Program-made: the position numbers and the translations under genes | Part shown: in pieces, positions 1 to 14,030 of the stretch | Layout: each line of letters starts with the position of its first letter | Numbering within the stretch: position 1 is the first letter of the stretch | NCBI GenBank assembly: GCA_964030475.1 | Contig: CAXIPT010000007.1 | Location: 5,905,026-5,969,025 of the forward strand | Source of the DNA: Tethya wilhelma | Taxonomy: Eukaryota; Porifera; Demospongiae; Tethyida; Tethyidae | Direction of reading: 5' to 3' | DNA: 64,000 nucleotides | Notes under the pieces: generated by a model | Database searches by the model: none | The model's input: the letters and a program-made list of their open reading frames with translations, nothing else | Told to the model about the DNA's origin: nothing

Positions 1-92
1 AAAGGTTCTTGGGTTCTCCACTAGTTTTAGTGGGAAAGGTTCTTGGGTTCTCCACTAGTTTTAGTGGGAAAGGTTCTTGGGTCTTCCAGTAG
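1..92. repeat. 34-bp tandem repeat at window edge
   Basis: A 34-bp unit beginning aaaggttcttgggttctcca is repeated head to tail: two full copies (1-34, 35-68) and a partial third to about 92. Each unit contains the small palindrome ccactagttttagtgg. The array runs off the left edge, so its true copy number is unknown. It lies just upstream of the HEAT-repeat gene. Confidence 0.85.
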
Positions 93-183
93 TTAAGCCT
101 TGGCACGTGCAGAGGGTGCAGAGGGTTACTGTAGTCGTTTGTCTGTGTGTCTGTTACTTGATTATCTGAAGAATGGCAGCTCC

Positions 184-2576
184 ATGGTACAAACAGAAGG
201 TACTTACGTTCATGAATCAGAATTATCTAGAAATTTGTTGTGTAGAATCTTGCAAAACGCTGTAGTTTCTAAGATTTGAGGCTTTTGTGCTTCCCAGAAC
301 GCTTAGCTTCGAAACTGCACCCACGATCATGCCCAATGTAGTGCGCGTTATCTAGAATTACAGTTGGACCAGATATGCTCAGTTCAGTTCAAAGCTCTAG
401 CTCTAGCTGGATGTGATGTGCTTGGTTCAGTTGGCTTAGCTGCTTGCACAAGTAAGTAACTCAATTGATTGTTTTTATATGCTGCAACTTGTCTCTTGAC
501 TGCATACTGCCATGATGCAGCATCATGCAGTATGGCCTGTCTCAGTATGGTTCAGGCTAGCTGAATATCTGCTTTCGAGCAGTATAACTAAGCATTACTG
601 TTCAAAGTTTTACCACTGGTTCAATGGATTTTCTAAACTGAGTTTTCCTTACTGAGATCATTGTACTATCAGCTAGCTGAGACCACTGTGGATTATGATT
701 GATCATCAGTGCTAGGCCGCTGACACAGATCAGGCATACTGAGCTGGGACTTGTTGTATAAGTCTCAGTACTAATGGTCTTTTGTACACATGCGTGTTTA
801 TTTATGCATGCTAGTTGGCCTGCTGCTTCATCACAGAGATGTGGTGGTGGCTGTACGGACAGTGTTACTGTGTGCCTATAGGTGATTATTTTCTAATACA
901 TTGACTCATAGTACTCATACATGTAGCTATGATACACTCTTTTACACAGCATAATATGCATACAAGTGCACTAGCTAGTTGTCAATGAGTGTGCCGAGAC
1001 TTGTGCACCATCGGTGCTTTCATTTTAGCTAGGCTTTCCCCCACGAAATTTGTAAGGTACATATGTGGTCGTCACGTAATGTTGAGACGCAATCCACGAA
1101 AATTTTCCCCGTGAATTTCTATTCAAGACGAAAACGCAAAAATTTTCCCCCACGAAAATTTCCCGCTATACGGTAGCTTGCTTGTGAAAAGCCAGTTTCC
1201 TTTAATTTTGGATTTGTTTGTTATTAGACCATGGTAATCATGACAACTTAATTGCTTTTATATTAGAGTAAAGGGACAGCAATTAAGTCATCACTGTATG
1301 AGGATTGCATGACCTATTCTAATTAATGCCCAGGTCTCTTCAACGATGATAACATTCCGTGGTTGCTGGAAATGTTGAAGGACGACATTTTCCAAGGCAG
1401 CGAGAAGATCACCAAGACACAGTTCATGGAGGTCAGAGGTGACTCTAAAGACAAGAATGCCTTCTGGAGAGTCGTGAGTCAAATTGCTGTCGAGAAATTC
1501 AACATGAAAGAGGTGTTCAACATGACCTCCACTGTCAGACTGACTGCCATTGAAAAACTGGGTAAGTTGGAGTGAAGTGTGTCAGCTTGTGCTAGCTTCA
1601 TTCACAGCCTTTCTTGAGTTACATATGCACAAAAAGCTGCACCACTTAATAAGTTATATACTTTCTTTCTCTCTTTCTTTCCCTCTCACTTTCTTTCTTT
1701 CTCTCTGTCTCTCTCAATCTTCCTTTCTCTCTTTCTTTCTTCAGCCACCTTCCAGAACCCAGCTGTGATCGAGGCTCTCATCACTCTCATCCATGACCCT
1801 GATCCTAACGTCAGAGCAGTGGCAGCCATCTCTCTCGGCAGAACTGGTTCCAGCCAGGAGTACGTCATCGATGCTCTCATTGATCTCTTGAAGGACAATG
1901 ATCGTATCGTGAGGCAGAGCGCCTGTCTCAGTCTGGGCACCTTGAAGGCCGTCAAGGCCATTCCTCACATCGGACACATCTGGTGAGGGGTTGGAGCAAA
2001 GCTGTTGTGTATAGCTTTACAAGTGTGTTGGCCGGGTTTGTAGCCTGGCAGATTTTAAGACGTTTATATCTACTGTAATCAAATAAATTTAGTATTGTTG
2101 GGGTTGTTTTCAATTCATTTTCATAACTGAGTTTCTGGTTGGGTGTTAGTCATTATTGAATTTAATTCTTGTTCACCAACCGAGTATGCGGATTGAATAT
2201 AACAAACTTTATTTGATATATTCAATTTTCAATTTATGGTTTGTATTGGAGAGTGTTAAAACGTGGAAGCGGTAAGAAACAGATCTTGCTATTGCCACGT
2301 TTGATAATCATCAGCTCTAGAAATTAACAATGTTCCCTGTACAGCTATATGGCCCCTTCAGAGCTATAGTTCTTCATGTGATTGTGGTGATTATGTGTCG
2401 TCTTGTCTTCAATGTCTTGTGCCTACAGGCGTAATGACTTCATCTCGGTGGTACGTAACGCTGCCCGTACTGCTCTGGAGAACATGAAGATCGATGAGGC
2501 GCGACGGGTGCTGGAGGTGACGAAGGTCTTGGAAGAGGAGATTGATTCACTGGCCGGCAAACAAGTGGCTGTGTGA
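184..2576 (+). CDS. small HEAT-repeat protein
   Basis: Four exons, 184-199, 1334-1561, 1745-1982 and 2429-2576, give 209 aa with matching phases. Of two nearby ATGs (173 and 184) only the second is in phase with exon 2 across the donor at 200. Residues about 80-170 contain helical pairs typical of PBS-lyase/HEAT repeats (IEALITLIHDPDPNVRAVAA, then VIDALIDLLKDNDRIVRQSA), a scaffold fold for protein binding. The C-terminus is a charged helix ending KQVAV. I do not recognise an orthologue; short HEATR-type proteins are candidates. No signal peptide or TM segment. The 16-nt first exon is the least certain part. Confidence 0.7.
1037..1182. repeat. possible MITE remnant in HEAT-gene intron 1
   Basis: Intron 1 (200-1333) is otherwise unremarkable, but 1037-1182 has repeated cccccacgaaaattt-type blocks and ends in cccgctatacggtagct. 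Nearly the same terminal sequence (acccgctatatggtagct) ends the MITE at 59545-59743. I see no clear left inverted terminus here, so this is probably a decayed copy. Confidence 0.35.
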
Positions 2577-2831
2577 TCACAGGCTGGCTACCATTGTATG
2601 AACCAAACTTTCAATATTTTACACAAAATACTTATTGATAAATTTGTGATAGTGATAGTTAGTTCAAAGTATATTATAGCCAAAAAAAATCTGTAATATT
2701 TTGGGAAATTATGTTGTTTATATTGCTATATATGTAGTTGATTTATATTTTTAAAAAAAGAGAAAATTATTATATAATATTATAAAAAAATTTGAGAGAA
2801 CAAAATAATGGGGGAAAAAAAAAAAAGTGAG

Positions 2832-2904
2832 TGATTCCGCCCGGGATCGAACCGGGGACCTTGAGTGTGTTAGACTCACGTGATAACCGCTACACCACGG
2901 AATC
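2832..2904 (-). tRNA. tRNA-Val (anticodon AAC)
   Basis: 73 nt with a 7-bp acceptor stem GATTCCG/CGGAATC, discriminator A, T-loop GGTTCGATCC, anticodon stem TGAGT/ACTCA and loop CTAACAC, so the anticodon is AAC (Val). No intron. It sits between the 3' ends of the HEAT gene (+) and ASPDH (-). The 73 nt are identical to the copy at 7013-7085 on the other strand. The preceding 2577-2831 is AT-rich 3' flank with no other feature seen. Confidence 0.95.
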
Positions 2905-3034
2905 ACTACACTTACAAGTGGACAAACCTAGCTATTTTATAGCAATGCTACCAATCTGAACTGCAGTATACCTAACAAAAATGTACTCCATTCCCTTTTC
3001 TTCTTGCACCTGATTAGAAACAAAAAAAATCAAA

Positions 3035-5013
<1,979 letters not shown>

Positions 5014-5144
5014 GCTGGTATGCGGGAAACCCCCTAATTAACCTGAAAGGGATCACGTGACTAGTCGTCACCATAGTAACAGAGTCTGAGCATAAATTAA
5101 ATTTTTATGTGCTGAAAAATTGTGATTTTTCAAAGAAACAAGCG
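5014..5144. promoter_or_regulatory. ASPDH/DRC2 divergent promoter with RFX X-box
   Basis: 131 bp separate the two start codons. Positions 5067-5080 read GTCACCATAGTAAC, an exact fit to the X-box consensus bound by RFX factors (GTNRCC, short spacer, RGYAAC). It lies 65 bp upstream of the DRC2 ATG. A palindromic atcacgtgac E-box-like site is at about 5052-5061. RFX control of motile-cilium genes is well established in animals; its use here is inferred from the motif. Confidence 0.75.
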
Positions 5145-7448
5145 ATGGCTGCCGACAAGAAACTGGCCAAGAAGTTGGCCAAGATGTCGGAAGAAGAGAG
5201 GGCCATCTTCTTGGAGCAAATGAGACTACAGGAAGAGGAGCAGCAGCGGAAGAAAGAAGAGATGCTCTCAAGATATCTCAAGGCATGTAGCTAGCTGTAA
5301 AGATAGAGTGTAGCTGTGAGTAATGAATGCTGTGACTGTAGGACAAACTGAGTAAGGAAGAAAAGTCTACCAAACTGAACTTGGTCAAGTTGCAGAATCA
5401 GTGGAGAACGATCATGAGAAAGAGTGAGTAGATCACAGTCACAGACCTTTATGAAAATTATTATGATGCAACACACACACATATGTGCACACACACACAC
5501 ACACACCAAACACACACACACACACAGTCAAAACTGATGAACTTCGCAAAGACACTGAAGTATTGAGTCAGACCTTTGAACGTGTGGTGGATCGTAAAGA
5601 CGCCATCATCAAATCACTGGCCAAAGACATCGAAGAGGCAGAGGAGCAGTACCAGATGGCGTTGAGGAGCCACTTGCAGAACGTCGATGACCTCATGGGT
5701 AGGTGGAGCATCATGAGAGGCAGGCTACTAGTCTAGTTAGCCTGCTTTAATACTGCCGATGAGCTCAACAGTTTCTTTCAATAGTGCCAGTTGTTTAATG
5801 CTTTTAAACCAACCTCTGAGGATTGTGTGGCAATCGGTTTATGCTCTTACTGAGTACAAAATTTATAATGAAGTAGAACGTATGTGTTATTGTGTATGTG
5901 TGTATGTGCTGCAGCTTTTCAGTCGAATAGAATTGAAAAATTGGAAGAGAATTATCGGCAAGATTTGAAGGAGCTCAAAAGTGAATTTGACAAAGAAAGG
6001 TACAAAAGAAAAAGCCCTTATTAATAAATCATAGGTCAAGGAATTTTGCTTGACTGTTTTCCCTGCTAACCTTATCACACACACACACACACATATATTC
6101 AGGCAGCTAATCATTGATGGTCACAAGAAAGAGATGAAGGACCTCAATGATGTGCTGTACGCCATGGAGCTGAGATACACTGAGAGAGAGGAGCAGGCCA
6201 GCCAGGACCACCAGAGCCTCATGGACGAACTCAAGAACAAGGTAGAGCCTGAATTGAACATGAGATGGATTCTGTCTCCACGTAATGATGATGAAGGAAT
6301 TGTTTTACTACTTGTTTGTGTAATCTCGTGGGCCAGACGTTCCTTTTCCCCCTCTTGGAATGTCTGGCCCATGAGATCACTCTTTGTGAATGTGCTATAT
6401 GGTTTGAAGGAAGGAGATGACAATGAGCTAAATTCTGTAATATTGCTACTTGTTCTCTTCCATGCACAGAGCCTTGAGGACACCCATGCGTTGCGAGCTC
6501 AACGCAAGGCCACTCTGGATGAGCTGTGGCAAGAGTTTCAGAAAGAGACCAAACAGTACAAGGACAGTACGGAAGAGAGGAAGCTTCGTTTCGAGGCGCT
6601 AAAGAAGAAAGACGAAGAATCTGCTCGAACTATCGCCCGTCAGATGAGAAAGCTCCATCAGCTCCAAGAGTCCATTGGCCTCCTCAAGCAGAGGATGACT
6701 GTGAATGCCAAGGAGAGTGAAGAGAAGACCAGGGCCGTCAAACAAGTGAGACACAAATCAAAATATTTGTAGATGAGACAATTTTGACGTGTGTCACACA
6801 CTCTCATGCATACAGGATCGTGAAGCTGTTTTATCACATTTTCACGACTTGAAGCAAGTGATGACAGCATCCAGAGAGTCAGAGCGTGCCAGTCTCACCA
6901 CCCTCACCCTACAGAGCGACGCTGCAATAAAGGAGCTGGAGAAAAAGAAAGAGAAGGTAATAGACATGGAGATTGTACATCTTGTTTGATTGCTTGGCTT
7001 GCACAGTGTAGTGATTCCGTGGTGTAGCGGTTATCACGTGAGTCTAACACACTCAAGGTCCCCGGTTCGATCCCGGGCGGAATCATGGACTTTTTTTTCC
7101 TTTTTATATTTATTCTCCTCACTCTGACTTGCTAATGAAGTAGTGAAAGATTCATACAAATCTTTGAAATAGCTGTCATTTCCCCCCCCCCACCACATAA
7201 CTACAAAATGTATTAGCAGGAGAAAACTATATGTTTTTACCTAACAATGCAAAAACTGTCTATTGTTCTCCCTTAGGGTGAGAGGATCCTCCGATTGGCT
7301 GAGATGTGTCGTAAGCTGGAGACTGAAGAGGAAAAAGTCCTGCCGTTTTATTCCACCTCTCTCTCTCCTGAAGAGGAGGACCACGTGGCTAGTGTGGAAG
7401 GAGAGCCAGCGTTTGAGGCATTAGCACAGGTGTGTGTGTGTGTGTGTC

Positions 7449-7487
<39 letters not shown>

Positions 7488-7745
7488 CCAAATAAATTTC
7501 GATGTAATACTACATTACATTGGTATGGTGTTTTAGCTAAAGTATAATTGTATGTATTAAGTTCACAGGGTTCAGCGAGGTAAGTCTGAGGAGAGGAAAT
7601 ACTCTAGCCCCCTCACTTTCCCAAAGGAAATGAGATTGTGACCTCTTGTCTCTGCTGAAGGATGGGAATTGTTGTGTATTCATATCCTCATTTGTAATTA
7701 TGTCCCTAAAGTTGAAGATATTTATATTTTCATAATGATAACTAG

Positions 7746-7787
<42 letters not shown>

Positions 7788-8630
7788 GTTATGCATGAGT
7801 ACACAGCACTGGAGAACTTCTGGAAGCGCTACAATAAGGTGTTGTTGGACAAGTTAGGATTGGACAGGGAGAAACAGACATTGGAAGATGAAAACAGAAA
7901 ACTGAAAGCTCTACTCAAGCAATATCTTGATGGTAAGATGGGGTTTATACTGTTGATTTGCTTTCCTACATTAATTGTTTAAAGTGTACTTACTGATCAT
8001 ATGGCGGAAATGCTAGTGTACATTGTGAATCTTGAAAAGTAAATCATTTGCTAAAGAAGCACAAATCTTTAATGCCCATTTCAGTGTGTTAATGTACACA
8101 TTCCGTCCATAGGTATTTCAGTGAATGATGAGATCCTGAGTCACTCCAATCCTCTGTTTGTGGTGAACCACAAGTCCAACGTGCCACAGTAAGTTGATGA
8201 ACAATGTACCTCATTGTCAGTGGAATGTAGCTGGCTATAGTCCCCTAATGCTCACTGACAATAGCAGTAGTAATGACCTTGTGCTCCTCAATGCCACATT
8301 AGATGTACAGTAAGAGATTTAATTTTGGTATTCTGTGGAATGTCTTGTAATGCAATTGCCATTAATCTTATTGGAGGGAAGTGTAATTGATGTCTTTTAA
8401 ATTTGAGTTTGCCATTGAATATTAATTAGGAGCAGCCCACATTTCTCCAAATTCCTCTCTGTATGTTGAAAAGTTTTATTGCACACACGCACACTAATAA
8501 TGATGCCTCTTTCATTTTCCCTTGTAGATTGAGTGGGCGTGTTCCCCTTGGTGATCCTCGAGTCCAGAGGAACACCCAGCCTTCCATCAATGTAGTGGAG
8601 GCTGCTCACGTCGTGAAGAACACCGTTTGA
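5145..8630 (+). CDS. CCDC65: dynein regulatory complex subunit 2 (CCDC65)
   Basis: Eleven exons: 5145-5282, 5342-5423, 5528-5698, 5915-5999, 6103-6241, 6470-6745, 6816-6956, 7277-7429, 7788-7932, 8113-8188 and 8528-8630, giving 502 aa. The protein is almost wholly coiled coil. It matches CCDC65/DRC2 through its length, including [54 protein letters not shown] and LKQYLDGISVNDE. DRC2 is a core subunit of the nexin-dynein regulatory complex on axonemal doublet microtubules and is needed for ciliary beating. ATG 5145 is chosen because the frame upstream lacks ATG. Intron 1 (5283-5341) must be GC-AG to keep the conserved LKDKL junction. Intron 7 hosts a tRNA gene. Confidence 0.96.
7013..7085 (+). 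tRNA. tRNA-Val (anticodon AAC), inside DRC2 intron 7
   Basis: Identical to the 2832-2904 gene over 73 nt: same acceptor stem, CTAACAC anticodon loop, GGTTCGATCC T-loop and discriminator A. It is nested in sense orientation in the intron between DRC2 exons 7 and 8. A run of T (7091-7098) shortly downstream can serve as a Pol III terminator. Outside the tRNA the two copies share only a few bases, which suggests an old pair with a conserved body or copying of the tRNA alone. Confidence 0.95.
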
Positions 8631-8970
8631 GAAATTTAACATTATGTAGACATTTTTAACTCATCACACATTCGCTCACTCACAGTAAACACATTGATTA
8701 TCACTGACCTTAATAGCTACACTTGGTATAAGAATATAACACCTCAATAATGTTAATGATGTGCTAATGGGCTAAAGTCACTTTGATGGTAGCTAATAGC
8801 GGAAGTGGTCAACTAAAATGGTCACGGTGACCGGATGTGGCGAGGGCAAACAGAGTTCAAGGAGAAGTTGCAGCATTCTTTGTTTGCAAACTGAAGTACT
8901 TGAGCATTTGCGCATAAAACAGGAAAATCAGCAAAACTTACGGCACAATAGTAGAGAATTCTGAAGTAAA

Positions 8971-9367
8971 ATGGCCACTAAACTTCACGCTGGGCAGCCA
9001 AAGACCAAGATCACTTTTGATATCGAGAAACCGATAAAAATGGGATGGTTGAAGAAGCAGGGAGGCAGGTCCTTCAAGCAACGGTTCTTTGTTCTCTATC
9101 AGAACTTCTTGGTGTACTACGAGGATGAGACGAAATGGCAGTTCGACAAGACAGTTGGACATCTTCAGGTATAGACAGATATTCACCACAGAATTTATCA
9201 ATTAGTTCACTACAGATTGGTGGATGTAAAAACATGTTTTATAATACATGTAGCTACATCAAGATTTACAACCAGTTTATAGCTCTGCTCATGCATGTTT
9301 ATATCAGCTGGTTGAGTGCACACTTTGCTCACTTGATTGATATCAAGAATATTTGTCAATGAATCTC

Positions 9368-9417
<50 letters not shown>

Positions 9418-9614
9418 AGTCGTCGCGGTGCTTTCAAGTTAAAAGGAGGGAGGACATCCATCCCTCCAGCTCAAGGAGTGCCTAGTGAGTGTCTCTTTGC
9501 CTTCGTTGTTCATGCTCCTGATCCCACCAACAAGAAACCGTGAGTTAAATGATTTGTGTAATCAAGCAAATATTGAGTGGGCATATATTATTATTATTAT
9601 AGGTGTTAATTTGT

Positions 9615-9651
<37 letters not shown>

Positions 9652-10053
9652 ATTTCTCTAAGCCTGTTTGGTACGTACAAAATCAAGGTGATGTGTTCAG
9701 ATACTACACATCACTGAAAATATGATACACTGTCAGGTTTCATGCAACGGTAGACTGGTAAACTATGATTACATTTTTCAGTGACCTAACCTAAGTATCA
9801 ACAGAAACCTTTTCAAAGCTCCTTATCTTTACCGTTCATGTCTTCTCTGAGCTATATAGCTTGGGGGATTGACCACACACCTAAAGTTGGCAATAGCTTC
9901 TGCAAGTGCTCTGTTGTTATTAGTAGGGTTCTCCCCATAATTATTTTCCTGCTCCATTACAGGACCTATCTCCTAGATGCTCCATCTGCTGGTGACAGAG
10001 AGGCGTGGGTGGAAGCTATCTCAAAAGCTACTCCTGCAAATGACAAGAAATAA
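8971..10053 (+). CDS. small PH-domain protein
   Basis: Three exons, 8971-9168, 9418-9539 and 9963-10053, give 136 aa that are essentially one pleckstrin-homology domain. Visible features are KMGWLKKQGGRSFKQRFFVL (strands 1-2, with basic residues where phosphoinositides bind), an aromatic LVYYEDE strand, and the C-terminal helix with invariant Trp (DREAWVEAISKA). PH domains bind phosphoinositides or proteins at membranes. No other domain is present, so it is a stand-alone PH protein. Exon 2 follows a long CT tract that forms its polypyrimidine tract. The last exon reappears at 10897-10987 in a duplicated contig end. Confidence 0.88.
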
Positions 10054-10532
10054 ACTTTGATATTTTCACCAATAGTTTTTCAAGTTTCACCACACACACA
10101 GCTGCTAGGAATAGTGATTATTTTTCTTTGTTGCTTTTTATGGAGAACACAGTCATAATATTGTTTTCATTGACAGACACACTCAATAGTGAAGTTATGA
10201 CACTCAAGACAATAACGTACAATGTCATGGCCTACTTGTGGGTGGGGCTACTAGCTCGCGCCGCGAATGGTAATGGACGTCAAACTACTTGTGAAATTGT
10301 GCCAGAAATTGTGCATTTCGAACCATTACTTAGTGCGCATGCGTACATCGGTATAGTTTCCTGGTGCCATGGCCTGGACGAGGAAGATAAAAACGGCAAA
10401 TGCAGGAGCAACTGTTTATATCAGAGCAAACTAGTCTCCAACTGAAGCAGCTATAACTGAAATGAATCCAATCATCCTATCTATTGTAGCAATCAGCGCA
10501 CTGATTGCTGGCAGCGGCTGTCAAGCCTCCAN

Positions 10533-10534
10533 TG

Positions 10535-10574
<40 letters not shown>

Positions 10575-11450
10575 TGTATCATTTCTCTAAGCCTGTGTGG
10601 TACATACAAAATCATGGTGATGTGTTCAGATACTACACATCACTGAAAATATGATACACTGTCAGGTTTCCTGCAAAGGTAGACTGGTAAACTATGATTA
10701 AATTTTTCAGTGACCTAACCTAAGCATCAACAGAATCCTTTTCAAAGCTCCTTATCTTTACCTTATCATGTCTTCTCTGAGCTATATAGCTTGGGGGGTT
10801 GACCACACACCTAAAGTTGGCAATAGCTTAGAACTGCAAGTGCTCTGTTGTTATTAGTAGGGTTCTCCCCATAATTATTTTCCTGCTCCATTACAGGACC
10901 TATCTCCTAGATGCTCCATCTGCTGGTGACAGAGAGGCGTGGGTGGAGGCTATCTCAAAAGCTACTCCTGCAAATGACAAGAAATAAACTTTGATATTTT
11001 CACCAATAGTTTTCAAGTTTCACCACACACACAGCTGCTAGGAATAGTGATTATTTTTCTTTGTTGCTTTTTATGGAGAACACAGTCATAATATTGTTTT
11101 CATTGACAGACACACTCAATAGTGAAGTTATGACACTCAAGACAATAATTACTATGTGCTTGGCCTACTTGTGGGTGGGGCTACTAGCTCGCGCCGTGAA
11201 TGGTAATGGACGTCAAACTACTTGTGAAATTATGCGTTTCGAACCCGTTACTTAGTGCGCATGCGTACATCGGTATAGTTTCCTGGTGCATGCTATGGCC
11301 TGGACGAGGAAGATAAAAACGGCAAATGCAGGAGCAACTGTTCATATCAGAGCAAACTAGTCTCCAATTGAAGCAGTTATAACTGAAATGAATCCAATCA
11401 TCCTATCTATTGTAGCAATCAGCGCACTAATTGCTGGCAGCGGCTGTCAA
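10533..11450. other. duplicated contig end (probable unmerged haplotype overlap)
   Basis: After the single n at 10532 the sequence restarts in a TG repeat and repeats 9619-10531 almost base for base. The repeat covers intron 2 and the last exon of the PH gene (copy 10897-10987) and the promoter and first exon of the lipase gene. The first pass stops mid-exon at 10531, so 10463-10531 is a truncated lipase exon 1. A few percent of SNPs and small indels separate the copies, as expected for two alleles assembled as separate contigs. It should not be counted as extra genes. Confidence 0.8.
11256..11318 (+). promoter_or_regulatory. lipase A promoter: NRF1-like site and TATA-like box
   Basis: tgcgcatgcgta at 11256-11267 differs by one base from the palindromic NRF1 consensus YGCGCAYGCGCR. 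gataaaa at 11312-11318 lies 70 bp before the ATG. The same pair, in the same order, occurs upstream of lipase B (13889-13900 and 13964-13971) and in the duplicated contig end (10334-10345). Function is inferred from conservation between copies. Confidence 0.5.
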
Positions 11451-13665
11451 GCCTCCAGTTGCCGAGCTGGAAACCCGATATTGCTGGGTAAGTTGATCTC
11501 AAATTCGGTAATGCGTACTTGTTTAATGTTTATTTTTAATTTGGCTCTAGTACCTGGAATAACTGGCTCACAACTCACTGTGAGAGATTCAAGATTTTCC
11601 TTCTGCAACACTTTTAGAAGATTTGTTGGTCTTTGGGTCAACGAACCACGAGCCAGCCTAGCACATGGCTGCTTCTCAGCAGAAATGATGTAAGCTAGAA
11701 ATATCCACAACCTCTCATCAGATATTACTTAGTGGTTTGCTATCTTATGATTAGATATATGTGTATGTCCGCAATATCACTCTAGGTTGGATTATAATGA
11801 AAACTCTGGACAATTTTCACAGCATGATTCTGACGACATCAGAGTTAAAGTCCCTGGATTCGGAGATACTGAATCTATAGAAACACTAAGCACAACTGGT
11901 CTCCTTGATGAACAGCTGCAGTACTTTGAGAAGATGGTGGATTATTTTGTGGCCAGAGGATACGAGAGAGAAATGAGCATCAGAGCAGCTCCATACGACT
12001 GGAGGTTTGGACCAGGTCAGTCTGTGTAAAATTCTTATAAACTTGGAGTTGCTAAAGCACTATAAGCAGGTCATTGTTGAGCCTAGCTAGTAGCTACAAT
12101 GTTTAGGTAGATTTTTCTCCACAATAATGACTCCTTGGGACTTGCTGGCTTGCGTTTTGCTAGTATTTGCTACCCAATGCATTATTGTGTATAAAAATTT
12201 AATAGGTAGCATTATTATCAGATCACAATATCAGAGTACATTGAAAGAACATTAACATAATAATTATATACTCACAATTGAGTAACAAAGATAGCTACTG
12301 CATAACATGTGCATGCATGCACATAACCAACACTGGCAACACATCATGTACATATGCTTGCAAGCAAATTAAGATAGGGCCAATATTTGTTATTTTGACT
12401 TGGAAAAAGGATGCTCTTTCTTCCTCTATTAATAAACAATTCAAACCACATGCAGATGTTAATCAGTAAAAATTGTACAACAGAGCTGTAGCAAGGATGC
12501 CAAAATTGTAAACAAGGATTTCCCAGTGCAGTGTGAAGTAGCTAGTGTAAGACTTCACAAATTGTTTGTTATGTAACAAGGAAGAAACTAATAAGGTTTA
12601 AATTGATCGAGGAAACACTTTTCCTCAATGGAATACCAAAAACTGAAAATTATTTGATAGAAAATTTTTATCTTTGCTGAGTTTATACAAGACTGTATAC
12701 TGATCTCTCAGTAATAATTATATGTACTTTCTGTTCAACAGAATGCATAACTTACACAATTTTAACATACACACATGCATATACTAACAGAGGAGCTACA
12801 AAGAATGGGCTACTATGGTGCTCTGAAGGACCTGATTGAGACAATGTACCGTGATAATGGCAACAAAAAGGTCACCCTTGTCGTCCACAGCATGGGAGCA
12901 CCCATAACACTCCACTTCCTTACTCGCAGTGGACTAGTCAACCAGGCCTGGAAGGACCAGTACATTGGCAACTATGTCACACTCTCTGGAGCATGGGCTG
13001 GAGGAAACGAGGCTCTTGCTATGCAGATATCAGGCTTGAGTCTCATTAATGAACGATCAGACGACCTGTTTTTCCCAATTCGAGTCATTGCTGAGCGCAT
13101 TAGAGGATCAATCAGATCAATACTACGCACATTTCAAAGTGTTAGTTTCCTAGATCCACTTCCCTCTGTCTGGGGTGACACTGTGCTAGTCACAACTCCA
13201 GAACGAAGTTACACTGCTAAAGAATACCAGGCTCTCTTTTCAGACATCAACTATCCTCAAGGCTTCACCAAATTCCAAGGAATTGAGAACATCAATTCCA
13301 ATTTTCCAGCCCCTAGAGTTCCAACTCATTGCTTCTATGGAGTAGGAGTTGACACACCAGTAAGATTCCACTATGACAAATCTTTCCCAGCTGGTGCCGA
13401 TGATGTTCCTAGAGTTACCATGGGAGATGGAGATGGTGCTGTTCCAGTACGAAGCTCTGAAGTTTGCCTCCTTTGGAGTAACGGCAACAATGGTGGCAAA
13501 TCCTTTGAGCGGAAGACATTCAACACTGACCACCTTGGAATTGTCACAGATCTTGCCATATTGAGGAATATCACTAATATCGTTGGAGCACCGTCTGCCC
13601 CTTGTCCCAAAGAAGAGGAAGAGGATCAATCCTTGCTGGACAGAATCCGGAATTTCTTTGGCTAG
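11388..13665 (+). CDS. LCAT/PLA2G15-like secreted lipase, copy A
   Basis: Four exons, 11388-11487, 11551-11689, 11786-12015 and 12791-13665, give 447 aa. A signal peptide (residues 1 to about 21) precedes the lecithin:cholesterol acyltransferase fold. VPGITGSQL matches the oxyanion-hole strand, YDWR is a family signature, and the catalytic triad is visible as Ser190 (VVHSMG), Asp371 (GDGDG) and His404 (TDHLG). The family includes lysosomal phospholipase A2 (PLA2G15) and LCAT, which hydrolyse or transfer glycerophospholipid acyl chains; a secreted or lysosomal phospholipase/acyltransferase is the best guess. Residue -2 to the serine is Val-His rather than the more usual Ala/Gly-His. Copy B is a close paralogue. 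Confidence 0.9.
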
Positions 13666-13888
13666 CTTTCTTTAGGCACAAATTAGTGTGGCTACAAGAA
13701 TAGTAATAAAATTAATGATGAAATGGACTATGTAGAAATGTACAATGCATGAAACTTGCTTTCCATACTCATGACTCAGTATTTTTAAAAAATTATGACA
13801 CTCGTTCAAGACAAATAACATCATGATTGTGCAACTTGTGGGTGGGGCTAGCTACCGATTGGAATGACGTGAACTTTTATGTAGATAG

Positions 13889-13971
13889 TGCGCATGCGTA
13901 CAAATTACAATTGCGGCTCGATTTGGCTGTAGTTTCCTGGCCGGGCCCATGCCAGGCCGGGACTGATAAAA
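13889..13971 (+). promoter_or_regulatory. lipase B promoter: NRF1-like site and TATA-like box
   Basis: tgcgcatgcgta (13889-13900) and gataaaaa (13964-13971) repeat the arrangement upstream of copy A, 60 bp before the ATG at 14031. Between them is a GC-rich imperfect palindrome, ggccgggcccatgccaggcc, at about 13939-13958. Confidence 0.5.
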
Positions 13972-14030
13972 ATGTCTCTTCAGATCAGAACGAGCAAACT
14001 AGACTCCAAGAGAAACAGCTAACACTGAAA

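Noticed and set aside
10128..10445. ORF of ~105 aa, repeated at 11061
   Set aside because: It lies in the PH-gene 3' flank and lipase promoter, changes frame between the two near-identical copies, and has no family features.
13240..13629. Antisense ORF across lipase exon 4
   Set aside because: Shadow of a strongly supported coding exon; it recurs antisense to copy B because the exons are paralogous.
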